Below are positions 9,753 through 18,800 of a stretch of 64,000 bases of DNA, piece after piece. Both the position numbers and the translations under genes were made by a program. How positions within the stretch are numbered: position 1 is the stretch's first letter; every line of letters starts with the position of its first letter. The DNA is taken from the NCBI RefSeq assembly GCF_900177715.1, contig NZ_FXWG01000002.1:62001-126000 (forward strand), read 5' to 3'. The notes beneath the pieces are model-generated. The model was not told the origin of the DNA. It searched no databases and saw only the letters and a program-made list of their open reading frames with translations. The stretch comes from Altererythrobacter xiamenensis. Its GTDB lineage: Bacteria; Pseudomonadota; Alphaproteobacteria; Sphingomonadales; Sphingomonadaceae.

Positions 9753-9781
9753 CATATAGCGATGGTCCGTTGCGATGTCAT
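9753..9781 (-). promoter_or_regulatory. Predicted sigma-70-type promoter of thrS leader
   Basis: On the minus strand, ATGACA (9776-9781) matches the -35 consensus at five of six bases. A 17-nt spacer separates it from TATATG (9753-9758), a four-of-six -10 match. Initiation about 7 nt downstream would fall at 9745-9747, on the leader-peptide ATG. Confidence 0.5.
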
Positions 9782-9898
9782 TACCGGCATGCCTTGGACC
9801 GCAGCCGGAAAGCTCGCACGTCATTTTGGAAAGTGTGCTTGACAAATGCACGAATCAATGACAAGTACGCTTTACGTAATTGAAAGGAGACTTGACCA

Positions 9899-10075
9899 AT
9901 GGACATTCGTGCAAAGGCCCTGATGTGGGCCGCCATAATCCTCGGGGCCGCTTTCCTCGCGAACAGCCAGGGGCTGAGCGACGGCGCGTCTTTCGCTCTC
10001 GTCACCGGCCTTACCGGCGCGGCATGGGGATCGATCAATTCGCGTAGTTCGTGCGGAATGGGATGCCTGCAATGA
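9899..10075 (+). CDS. Small membrane protein (58 aa), first gene of membrane/XRE module
   Basis: A 58-residue protein preceded by a good AAAGGAGA ribosome site at 9882-9889. It has two short hydrophobic segments (about 8-21 and 31-43) and a Cys-containing tail, SSCGMGCLQ. Its stop overlaps the next start (ATGA at 10072-10075). It begins a run of four overlapping genes ending in an XRE regulator. TTGACA (about 9839-9844) and ATGACA (9863-9868) upstream are possible -35 elements or regulator half-sites. I do not recognise the family. Confidence 0.72.
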   Translation: MDIRAKALMWAAIILGAAFLANSQGLSDGASFALVTGLTGAAWGSINSRSSCGMGCLQ

Positions 10076-10674
10076 GCAGCAAAACCGCGACGGCAACCCC
10101 CAAACCATGCCTCGGAGCGGCGATCTCGTCCGTGCTCAGCGGATTGGGGCTGCTGTTCCTGTTCAAATCCGACGCGATAAACGCGACGACTGCCTACATT
10201 CTCGCGACGATACCCATCGGTCTTATGGCCTTTGCCTTCGTCAAGGGCCTGAGCCTGACAAGGGACAATTCGCGCGCGTCGCATCGCTATCTGGTGCGCA
10301 TGGCGCTGACCATGGCGTTCTACCTGATCACGCTCTTCCTCGCCGAACACTTCATCGAGGATCGCGGGGTGGTAGGCTGGCTGGCGGCATTCCTTGCTTT
10401 CCTCCCGGGATTGTCCTTCGCCGGTATCATCTGGATATTCGGAGGCTTGATCGTCGAGGAGCAGGACGAGTTCTTTCGCATGCTCTACGTTCGCCAGGGG
10501 CTGATCGCGACCGGCATATCCTTCACGCTCGCGGCCGTCTGGGGCTTTCTCGAAACCTATAACATCGTCGAACCCGTCGCCGCGTTCTGGTGGCCGACGA
10601 TCTGGTGCTTCGGCATCGGCATCGGGGCAATTTCAAACAAGCTGAAATACGGCACCTATGGAGAGATCAGATGA
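10072..10674 (+). CDS. Polytopic membrane protein of unknown function
   Basis: A 200-residue, roughly six-helix inner-membrane protein: hydrophobic runs near 17-31, 38-58, 76-91, 102-125, 145-163 and 172-187. A charged segment, VEEQDEFFRMLYVRQG, precedes the fifth helix. It starts at the ATG that overlaps the upstream stop and itself ends overlapping the next gene (ATGATGA). Membrane proteins with such an acidic, arginine-containing loop are often encoded beside small XRE regulators, but I know of no assigned function. Translational coupling suggests a stoichiometric complex or a regulated envelope response. Confidence 0.8.
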   Translation: MSSKTATATPKPCLGAAISSVLSGLGLLFLFKSDAINATTAYILATIPIGLMAFAFVKGLSLTRDNSRASHRYLVRMALTMAFYLITLFLAEHFIEDRGVVGWLAAFLAFLPGLSFAGIIWIFGGLIVEEQDEFFRMLYVRQGLIATGISFTLAAVWGFLETYNIVEPVAAFWWPTIWCFGIGIGAISNKLKYGTYGEIR

Positions 10675-11072
10675 TGAAAATGACCATTCAGAGACTTGAC
10701 TGGTTTCTCCTCCTGCCAGCCAGTGCGGGAATATTGATGATCGCGGAAATCGATCCCCCGCGCGAGGTGCTGGTGGAGGTCGGCCCATGGCTCAAGGGCG
10801 CGGTGCTCGTGGGACTGACCGCCTTGTTCAGCTTGCTGGTGGCTGCTGGATCGGCCATCGATCGGCGATGCACGGAGGAATACCTGTTCCAGATCCTCGC
10901 CAATGCAGCGCTCGTCAGCATGGCGACCACCATGCTGGTTCACCTCGCCTGGATAATCGCGAAGAAGACTCTTGGCCTGCCCGAACTCGACAGCGACAAC
11001 ATCGTCGGCATTCTGACCCTGGGCTGGGTGATCAGTTATTACTGGTTCCGGCTGCGAGGCATTGCGAAATGA
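10671..11072 (+). CDS. Four-helix membrane protein of unknown function
   Basis: A 133-residue protein with hydrophobic segments near 11-25, 42-60, 80-98 and 108-126. A polar DRRCTEEYLFQILANA segment before the third helix resembles the EEQDEFF loop of the preceding gene product, so the two may be distant paralogues. The start is one of two adjacent ATGs (10671 or 10674) overlapping the upstream stop, with GGAG at the right distance. The stop overlaps the XRE start (ATGA). Confidence 0.78.
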   Translation: MMKMTIQRLDWFLLLPASAGILMIAEIDPPREVLVEVGPWLKGAVLVGLTALFSLLVAAGSAIDRRCTEEYLFQILANAALVSMATTMLVHLAWIIAKKTLGLPELDSDNIVGILTLGWVISYYWFRLRGIAK

Positions 11073-11260
11073 AGAACCGCCTCAAGGTGCTCCGCGCCGA
11101 GCGCGACTGGAGCCAGCAGCACCTCGCCGAACAGCTCGGCGTCAGCCGCCAGAGCGTCAATGCGATCGAGACGGGGCGCTACGACCCCTCGCTGCCGCTC
11201 GCGTTCAAGATCGCCGACGTGTTCGAACTCGCCATCGAGGAAATATTCGAGCGCGACTAG
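11069..11260 (+). CDS. XRE-family helix-turn-helix regulator (63 aa)
   Basis: A compact Cro/C1-type DNA-binding protein consisting almost only of the HTH. WSQQHLAEQLGVSRQSVNAI (about 14-33) contains the two recognition helices, and the C terminus AFKIADVFELAIEEIFE is typical of the short stand-alone XRE group. It is the last gene of the four-gene overlapping operon, so it probably controls the membrane proteins encoded with it, perhaps through sites in 9839-9890. It has no ligand or toxin domain. Confidence 0.9.
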   Translation: MKNRLKVLRAERDWSQQHLAEQLGVSRQSVNAIETGRYDPSLPLAFKIADVFELAIEEIFERD

Positions 11261-11266
11261 ACCAGC

Positions 11267-12922
11267 CTATCCGGCGAGCACGTTCGTCGACGCCTCGCTG
11301 GTGAAGCTGGCCTTCGCCGCCAGCCGGGTCGAGCGCGTGCGGACGGTATCGAGGAACCGGTACTCGTTCGTCACCCGCTCCCCCGTCAGTTCAAGCAAGC
11401 CATAGCCGCGGTGCGACGTATCGCTGAACTTCAGCCGCTCGTTATGCGTCGCAAGCGAGACCGCCAGTCGCCTGGGGTCGGCCGCGCCCAGATAAGCTTC
11501 GAGCCCGGGCGAACTGACCGATTGCACCGCGAACTCGACCCCCGCCTTCTCGCCTGCATGCGCAAGCTCGAAAGTCCAGGCATTGTGCGAATCTCCGGCG
11601 AGGACGACAAGGTTCGCATCCGCCTCTCGCGCGGCGGCGAGCAACCGCTCGCGCGCCGAGGGGTAGCCGTCCCACGCGTCCATGTTCGAAGGCAGCCCAG
11701 CGCGCCCCGCCATCGCTGCTGCGGTGACCCGCTGGCGGATGAAATCCGGCGCATTTGCCGCCAGCGCTTCGACGATATCGGGCGGCGTCATAAGATTGCC
11801 CATCACCACCTGCTGGGCGAGAACCTGCCAGACCTTGCCGCTCCCGCGCGACGCCTTGAGCGCATCGGCTAGCCATGCCTCCTGTTTCATGCCGAGCAAT
11901 GTCCGGTCGGGATCGGCCCAGGCACCGTCACGAAAGGCCGTGAGCGCTGCCACAGCGTCTGCGGCGCTGCCTGCGCCAGACAGAACGCTCGCCAGATTGT
12001 ATGGCTCCTCGCGCCCTTCCAGTCGCGTATCGAGCCGGATCAGCGTGGCAAGGTCGCCAATCTCGTAGGCGGCATAGGTTTCGTCCGAGACGGGCATCCA
12101 CTCGCGATAGGCACGCTTGGCCGCCGCCTTGCGCACCTCCCAGTCGCCTTCGGTTTCCGGCTGATGGTTTTGCGCCCCGCCGGTCCAGCTGTCATTCGCG
12201 CTCTCGTGATCGTCCCAGATCGCAATCATCGGCAGCGTCTGGTGAATGCGCCTGAGGTCCGGATCGCTGCGATAGGTTGCATAGCGCAGGCGATAATCCG
12301 CCAGCGCGACGATTTCGTGCTCGGGCCAGAGCAGGCGCCCGGGCTGTGCTTCGTCTGCCGAAGGATAGGTGCCGCGCCTGTACTCGTAGATATAATCGCC
12401 GAGATGCACCGCGAGATCGGCGTCATTCGCCTCTGCCGCGTGCGCATAGGCGTTGAAATAGCCGAAGGCGTAGTTGGAGCATGAGAACACGGCCATGCGG
12501 AACGGGTCGGTTCCGCCCGCGGGCAAGGTACGCGTTCGGCCAATTTCCGAGCGCGACCCATCGGGAGCGGTGAAGCGATAATAATACCACCGGTTCGGTT
12601 CGAGACCATCGGCCCAGCTCTTCACGCACCAGTCGCTTGTCGGCGCAGCCACTGCGCTGCCTTCTGCCGTGATCGCGCCAAAGTCCTGCTTTTCACTGAC
12701 TTGCCAGGAGAGCGGGGTTTCCTGCTCTGCGACAAAACGCGTCCACAGCAGCACGCGGTTCTGTCCGGGTTCGCCGCTCGCGACACCGTGCGTGAAGCCA
12801 CTGCCGAAAGTTCGTGCGATCGCCGGGCTGGCGGCGAGCGCTGCGGTAATCCCGCCAAGCTGGAACAAGCCGCGGCGCGTCAGCGGGGCAGAGGGGCGAA
12901 AAGGAGGTTCGGATCCGATCAT
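11267..12922 (-). CDS. phoD: PhoD-type alkaline phosphatase / phosphodiesterase, Tat-exported
   Basis: A 551-residue protein. The N-terminal TRRGLFQLGGITAALAASPAIA is a twin-arginine signal followed by a hydrophobic region and an A-x-A site. A PhoD N-terminal domain (about 40-140, HGVASGEPGQNRVLLWTR) precedes the metallophosphatase core with HLGDYIYEY, AIWDDHESANDSW and VVLAGDSHNAW. These are the calcium/iron ligand blocks of the family, which releases phosphate from phosphomonoesters and diesters in the periplasm. It converges on the XRE operon with a 6-nt gap. I saw no clear Pho box upstream. Confidence 0.92.
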   Translation of the reverse strand: MIGSEPPFRPSAPLTRRGLFQLGGITAALAASPAIARTFGSGFTHGVASGEPGQNRVLLWTRFVAEQETPLSWQVSEKQDFGAITAEGSAVAAPTSDWCVKSWADGLEPNRWYYYRFTAPDGSRSEIGRTRTLPAGGTDPFRMAVFSCSNYAFGYFNAYAHAAEANDADLAVHLGDYIYEYRRGTYPSADEAQPGRLLWPEHEIVALADYRLRYATYRSDPDLRRIHQTLPMIAIWDDHESANDSWTGGAQNHQPETEGDWEVRKAAAKRAYREWMPVSDETYAAYEIGDLATLIRLDTRLEGREEPYNLASVLSGAGSAADAVAALTAFRDGAWADPDRTLLGMKQEAWLADALKASRGSGKVWQVLAQQVVMGNLMTPPDIVEALAANAPDFIRQRVTAAAMAGRAGLPSNMDAWDGYPSARERLLAAAREADANLVVLAGDSHNAWTFELAHAGEKAGVEFAVQSVSSPGLEAYLGAADPRRLAVSLATHNERLKFSDTSHRGYGLLELTGERVTNEYRFLDTVRTRSTRLAAKASFTSEASTNVLAG

Positions 12923-13030
12923 GACTGTGGGTTAGGCTGCGCCCATGTCGGAAAAATGACAAGCGGGATCGTGTCTCATCGTCACCAGCACCCCTTGCCA
13001 GCGCCCACCGCTCACGGGCATGGAGCCGGC

Positions 13031-13795
13031 ATGAACGAGTGCGCATCCGATGTCCGATTCCATGAAATGCCAGATGGCGCCCGCATCGCCTATCGCCACT
13101 CCGAAGGCGCGGGGCCGACGCTGGTCTTCCTGCCCGGCTACATGTCCGACATGGACGGCGGCAAGGCGACCGCGCTGTTCGACCGGGCGGGCGAAACGGG
13201 CCGCGCCTGCCTGCTGCTCGACTATTCGGGCTGCGGACGGAGCGACGGAGACTTTGCCGACGGCTCGCTAGGGCGCTGGCGCGACGAGGTGCTCGCACTC
13301 ATCGACGCGCAGGTCGAAGGTGAAGTCATCGTCATCGGCTCCTCGATGGGGGGCTGGCTGATGCTGCTTGTGGGCGAGGCCTTGGGCGATCAGCTTGCGG
13401 GCATGGTCGGCATCGCCGCCGCACCCGATTTTTCGGACTGGGGCTTCAGCGAGGAGCAGAAGACGAAACTCAGCGCGGGCGAGACCATTTACGAGGACAA
13501 TCCTTACGGCCCCGAACCCACGCCGACCCATGCGTTGTTCTGGAATGATGCCGAGCAGAACCGCAAGCTCAGCGGCACCATCGCGATCAATTGCCCTGTC
13601 CATCTGCTCCACGGCCAGCGCGACGCCGACGTGCCGTGGGAGATCAGCCTGAAGCTTGCCGAAGCGCTGCGTTCGGACGCGGTAAAGGTGACGCTTGTCA
13701 AGGACGGCGACCACCGGCTTTCGCGCGACGGCGACATCGCGCTGCTCCTGCAAACGGTGGAAAGCCTCTGCCTCCAACACGAGACGAACCCATGA
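13031..13795 (+). CDS. Alpha/beta hydrolase, ABHD10-like
   Basis: A 254-residue single-domain alpha/beta hydrolase. The nucleophile S105 lies in GSSMGG. A DGDHRLS block near the end provides the His, and HGQRDADVPW carries the acid. The order of blocks (LLDYSGCGRSDG, then a WRDEV helix, then GSSMGGWLMLLV) resembles mitochondrial ABHD10, an acyl-protein thioesterase and acyl-glucuronide esterase; that link is inference. It has no signal peptide. The stop overlaps the start of the TPR gene (ATGA), so the two are translationally coupled. It is divergent from phoD. Confidence 0.85.
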   Translation: MNECASDVRFHEMPDGARIAYRHSEGAGPTLVFLPGYMSDMDGGKATALFDRAGETGRACLLLDYSGCGRSDGDFADGSLGRWRDEVLALIDAQVEGEVIVIGSSMGGWLMLLVGEALGDQLAGMVGIAAAPDFSDWGFSEEQKTKLSAGETIYEDNPYGPEPTPTHALFWNDAEQNRKLSGTIAINCPVHLLHGQRDADVPWEISLKLAEALRSDAVKVTLVKDGDHRLSRDGDIALLLQTVESLCLQHETNP

Positions 13796-14640
13796 ATTCT
13801 ATGGCCCTCATCCTCCCTCTGCTCATGCAGGTCGGACCCGATCCCTCTTCGGGAGCCATTCCCGATTATTCCGCGGAAGTGCAGGACCGCCCTGCCCGCG
13901 AAGTCCAGCAAACGCCGAGCGAGCCGGTCGGCGATCGCGTCACTCCGACCTGGCTCGAAGAATGTTTCGAACTGGTCGACAGCGACCCTGCGCGCGCCCA
14001 TTCGCAGGCGCAAATCCGCCGCGATGCGAGTGAGGGTAACGAGCGCGTGCTCGCCAACCATTGCTTCGGTCTTGCGGCAACGCAGCTCGAACGCTGGGAC
14101 GAAGCGCGCGCGGCCTTCGTCGCGGCGCGCGACGGTTCCCCTGCGGAAGACCGCGCCTTCCGCGCAAGGGTCGGCGCGATGGCGGGCAATGCCGCCATGC
14201 CAACAGGCGACATGACCGGCGCGCTGGCACTGCTCGACCAGGCCGAAAGCGATGCGCGGGCCAGCACCGCGCGCGACATGATCGGACTGGTTGCGGTCGA
14301 CAAGGCGCGCGTACTGGTCGCGCTCGAACGCGCCGAAGAAGCCGTTCCCCTGCTGGAGGAGGCGACTGCGCTACGCCCCACATCGGGCGAAGCGCCGCTG
14401 CTCCTCGCAACGCTGTACCGGCGACAGGACATGCTCGCCGAAGCGCAGGCCGCAATCGATGTCGCACTGGCGCGAGATAGCCAGAACCCCGCGATACCGC
14501 TCGAAGCAGGCGTCATCGCGGTGCTGTCAGGACGTGAAGCGGATGCGCGCGCGCAATGGCAGCAGGTGACCGCGCTAGCACCCGACAGCGCGGAGGCCGG
14601 TACCGCGCGTGGCTATCTTGCCCAGATCGGAGCGGAGTAA
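13792..14640 (+). CDS. TPR-repeat protein
   Basis: A 282-residue protein. A short hydrophobic N terminus (ALILPLLMQ) may be a signal or anchor. From about residue 95 the sequence is helical with tetratricopeptide spacing (ERWDEARAAFVAARDG, GDMTGALALLDQAESDA, ERAEEAVPLLEEATALRP, DMLAEAQAAIDVALARD, GREADARAQWQQVTALAP). TPRs mediate protein-protein binding. The start overlaps the hydrolase stop. A second ATG at 13801 is possible. The partner is unknown; coupling to the hydrolase is the only clue. Confidence 0.85.
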   Translation: MNSMALILPLLMQVGPDPSSGAIPDYSAEVQDRPAREVQQTPSEPVGDRVTPTWLEECFELVDSDPARAHSQAQIRRDASEGNERVLANHCFGLAATQLERWDEARAAFVAARDGSPAEDRAFRARVGAMAGNAAMPTGDMTGALALLDQAESDARASTARDMIGLVAVDKARVLVALERAEEAVPLLEEATALRPTSGEAPLLLATLYRRQDMLAEAQAAIDVALARDSQNPAIPLEAGVIAVLSGREADARAQWQQVTALAPDSAEAGTARGYLAQIGAE

Positions 14641-14648
14641 ACCGTCGT

Positions 14649-15632
14649 ATGACAAAGTTCTCTGTCCTCGATCTCGTCCCGGTGCGCGAAGGCGGCACGC
14701 TGAGCGAAGCATTCGATGCGGCGACAACGCTCGCACAGGCGGCGGAACGCGCTGGTTGCAAGCGCTTCTGGGTTGCCGAACATCACGCGATGGAGGGGAT
14801 CGCGGGCGGTGCGACATCTGTCGTGCTGGCGCATATCGGCAATGCCACCTCGACCATCCGCATCGGATCGGGCGGGATCATGCTACCCAACCACACCCCA
14901 TTCCAGATTGCCGAACAGTTCGGCACGCTCGATGCGCTCTTCCCCGGACGAGTCGATCTCGGGCTGGGCCGTGCACCCGGGGCCGGGCCGGAATTGCAGC
15001 GCGCACTGCGCAAGGATCTGCATCAGGCCGCCGAGTATTTTCCGCAGGACGTGGTCGAGCTGCGCGCACTGATAACCGGCGATGTCGATCTGCCGATCAA
15101 GGCGACACCGGGACTGGGCGCGAAAATCGAGTTCTGGATGCTGGGATCGAGCCTGTTCGGCGCGCAGCTCGCTGCCAGGCTGGGCATGCCCTACGCTTTC
15201 GCCGCGCATTTCGCGCCCGATCACCTCGATGCAGCGCTCGAGACCTACCGCCGCGATTTCCAGCCTTCGGAGGCCTGCCCCGCGCCGCACGTCATGGTGG
15301 CGATGAATGCCTTTGCGGCGGAAAGCGAAGCAGAAGCGCGCCTGCTCGCATCAAGCCAGCAGCAAAGTTTCGTCCGATTGCGCACCGGCAATCCGGGCAA
15401 GCTGCCGCCACCGATCGAGAACTATACCGATACGCTCCCGGCACAGGCGAAAGCGATGCTCGACCATGTCGGCCAGGCGGCCGCTGTCGGGACGCCGGCG
15501 CAAGTGCGCGAAAGCATCGCGGCCTTTCTGGAACGAACCAGGGCGGATGAGATTATCCTTGCGGGGGCGACCTATGATCCCGATGCCCGCGTCCGCTCGC
15601 TCGAACTGACCATGGAGGTGATCGGCGGCTGA
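14649..15632 (+). CDS. LLM-class flavin-dependent oxidoreductase
   Basis: A 328-residue luciferase-like monooxygenase fold. Recognisable blocks are FWVAEHHAM near 42, IRIGSGGIMLPNHTPFQIAEQFGTLDALFPGRVDLGLGR spread over 85-120, and a C-terminal VGTPAQVRESIAAFLE. This subgroup (MsnO8-like) uses reduced FMN or F420-type flavin and dioxygen, and the substrate cannot be read from sequence. The gene begins 8 nt after the TPR gene, so it is probably in the same transcript. Confidence 0.9.
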   Translation: MTKFSVLDLVPVREGGTLSEAFDAATTLAQAAERAGCKRFWVAEHHAMEGIAGGATSVVLAHIGNATSTIRIGSGGIMLPNHTPFQIAEQFGTLDALFPGRVDLGLGRAPGAGPELQRALRKDLHQAAEYFPQDVVELRALITGDVDLPIKATPGLGAKIEFWMLGSSLFGAQLAARLGMPYAFAAHFAPDHLDAALETYRRDFQPSEACPAPHVMVAMNAFAAESEAEARLLASSQQQSFVRLRTGNPGKLPPPIENYTDTLPAQAKAMLDHVGQAAAVGTPAQVRESIAAFLERTRADEIILAGATYDPDARVRSLELTMEVIGG

Positions 15633-15878
15633 GCTTGCGAACACGGGTGGTCGGGCTTGGGTACCCAGGGACCGAGTGGCGGCCGCTGCGCCGGAAGGGA
15701 AGGGCATTTCGGCAGCCACACAAGGGTTATAGAGGGTTGGAAGCCCCAGCGGGCGGCTCGTTGCATTTCCTGCCTTGCCGTAGGGTAAGAGCGAGCGTAT
15801 CGGCGGCGAATATTACTGCGCGGCAGGAAAAGAATATTGCGCAATGCCCGGGAGAGAGCGGGCGACTGGAGCAGGACG

Positions 15879-18800
15879 ATGGTTTCCAAAGCGGCGGGCA
15901 AATCCCGCAAATCCAATGGCAAAACGACCGGGATGTCTGGCAGGACGACGATGAACGACGCCGACCTCAGCAACATGCAGAAACGCCTCGCCAAGCACAT
16001 GCGCGAATCGATCCTGCCCGGCGACACCGGACTTTCCGGCAAACCGCTGACCGAAGCGGCCCGCTTCGTGCTCGAAACGGCGATGCATCGGGAAGCCGAC
16101 CGCTCCGCTCTTGCGATGGCCTCGATCAGCGACGAACACCGTTATCTGCGCATCGCCATCGTCAATGACGACATGCCGTTCCTGGTCGACTCGATCGCCT
16201 CGACGATCGCCGCAGAAGGCCTCACGATCAATCGGCTGGTTCACCCGATCGTGCCTGTGCGCCGCAACTCCGATGGCGAGCTGACCCATCTCGGCGCTGC
16301 CGATTCAAAGGCCGATTGCCGCGAGTCGATGATCTTCGTCGAGGCCGAGCGGGTCGATGCGCGGCAGCGCAAGACGCTCGAGGACAAGCTGCGCCAGACG
16401 CTTGGCGATGTCCGCGCAGCGGTGAACGACTGGCACAAGATGCAGACGGCGATGAGCGAGGACATCACGCGCCTCGAAAAGCCCGAGAATATCGCGCTGC
16501 TCGAATGGCTCAATTCGGGCATGCTCACCCAGCTTGGCCATCTCACCCGCAACCGCGACGGCAGCCACAACAGCCTGCACGGCGTGTGCCGCAAGAGCGC
16601 GCGCCAGTTGCTCGCCGAAAGTTCCTACGAACGCGCCTTCGACTGGTTCGAGCAGGACCAGCCCGACGGCAGCCCGCGAGAGCTTCTCATCGTCAAGGCG
16701 AACCGGGTCGCCAATGTTCATCGCCGCGTGCCGCTCGATCTCTTCATCGTGCCGATCCGTGACGAGACGCGCGGCAAGGAGAAGGTCACTGCGCTCTCCA
16801 TCCATGCCGGTGTCTGGACCTCCGCTGCGCTCGCCAGTCCGCCGCAGAAGGTTCCGCGGCTGCGCAATGCATTGGACCAGCTGACCGAAAAGCTCGGTTT
16901 CGACCGGGCCGGCCACGCGGGCAAGGCGCTGGTTCACGCGCTGACCGTCCTGCCGCACGATCTGATGGTCGGGTTCCCTTCGGAAGATATCGCGCGGGTC
17001 GCGACCACGATGATGGGTCTCGTCGATCGCCCGCGTCCCCGCCTTGCGCTGGTCGAAGCGCCGCTTGCCCGCCACCTGTTCGCCTTCGTCTGGCTGCCGC
17101 GCGACACGCTCTCGACGCAGGTTCGCCTGCAGATCCAGGACCTTCTGACCGAGCCCGAAGGCACCGAACTGCTCGACTGGAGCCTCGAGGTCGAAGGCGG
17201 CAATCTCGCCATGATCCGCTTCGTCCTCGACATTCGCGAGACAAAGAAGCCGCATGACGAAGCCGCTCTCGACGAGCGCTTGCAGGACATGCTGCTTGGC
17301 TGGGGAGAGGCGGTCGAGAAGCATCTCGCCCAGACCGAGGAACCCTCTCGCGCCGCTGCCATCGCCGCGCGCTATGCCGCCGCATTCCCTGCCGGCTACC
17401 GCTCCAACTACGGGGCTGCCGAAGCCGCGCTCGACCTCCACCGTCTGCGGGCGCTGCATGGTGACGAAACGAGCGGCCGCGACGCGCGTCTCTATCGGAT
17501 CGACACCGACCCGGCAGATCATCTGCGGCTCAAGGTCTACCAGCACAAAGGGGCACTGCCGCTGTCGGACGCGGTGCCTGCGCTGGAGAATTTCGGCTTC
17601 AAGGTCCTCTCCGAGATACCCACCAGCCTCGACGAGGGCGAGCTCGGCACGATCCACGATTTCATGCTCGCCCTGCCCGACGGCGAGAATGCAGCGCCGT
17701 TGCTCGAACGGGCCGACGCGATCGAACGGGCCATCGCTGCCGTCCTGGTCGGCCGCGCCGAGAACGATCCGTTCAACCGCCTCGTCGTGCAGACCGGCCT
17801 GTCAGCATTGCAGGCCGACTGGTTGCGCGCATTCTACCGCTACCTGCGGCAGGCAGGCATGGGCTTCACCATCTACACCGTGGTCGATGCGCTCGCCGCC
17901 GCGCCGCAGGTGACCCGCCCGATCATCGAGCTGTTCACCGCTCGTCACGATCCGGCATTCGAGGGTGATCGCGCCGCTGCCGCCAGATCCGCCGAAGATG
18001 CGATCAAGCGCGGGCTGGCCAAGGTTGCCGCGATCAACGACGACCGCCTGCTGCGGCTCTATCATGCGCTGATCGGCGCCATCCTGCGCACCAACGTCTT
18101 CGCTCCGGCGGCAGAAGAGGCGCTCGCCTTCAAGATCGATTCGAGCCTGGTGCCGAACCTGCCCAAGCCGATCCCCTGGCGGGAAATCTTCGTCTATTCG
18201 CGCCGCGTAGAAGGCATTCACCTGCGCGCCGGACCGATCGCGCGCGGGGGCCTCAGGTGGTCCGACCGGCGTGACGATTTCCGCACCGAGATTCTCGGCC
18301 TGATGAAGGCGCAGCGGGTCAAGAACGCGGTCATCGTGCCGACCGGCGCGAAGGGCGGCTTCTATCCCAAGCTGCTCCCCAATCCGGCGAAGGATCGCGA
18401 TGCCTGGGCCGCCGAGGGGCAGGCAAGCTACGAACTCTTCATTCGCACGCTGCTCTCGGTCACCGACAACATCGTCGATGACACGGTGGTGCATCCCGAC
18501 AGCGTAGTGATCCACGATGGCGAGGATCCCTATTTCGTCGTCGCCGCCGACAAGGGGACGGCGCGCTTTTCCGACGTCGCGAACGCGATTGCCGAGGAAA
18601 AGGGCTTCTGGCTCGACGATGCTTTCGCCAGCGGCGGTTCGAACGGGTACGACCACAAGGCGATGGGCATCACCGCGCGCGGGGCCTGGGTCTCGGTGCA
18701 GCGCCACTTCCTCGAAATGGGCGTGGACGTGCAGACGGATTCGATCGAAGTCGTCGGTTGCGGCGACATGTCGGGCGACGTCTTCGGCAACGGCATGCTG

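Noticed and set aside
9213..9851. Long minus-strand ORF covering the thrS leader and thrS 5' end, with a His/Asp-rich stretch.
   Set aside because: It is a frame shadow of thrS and of the Thr-codon leader; its His/Tyr/Asp codons are the same ACC/ACG repeat read one base off.
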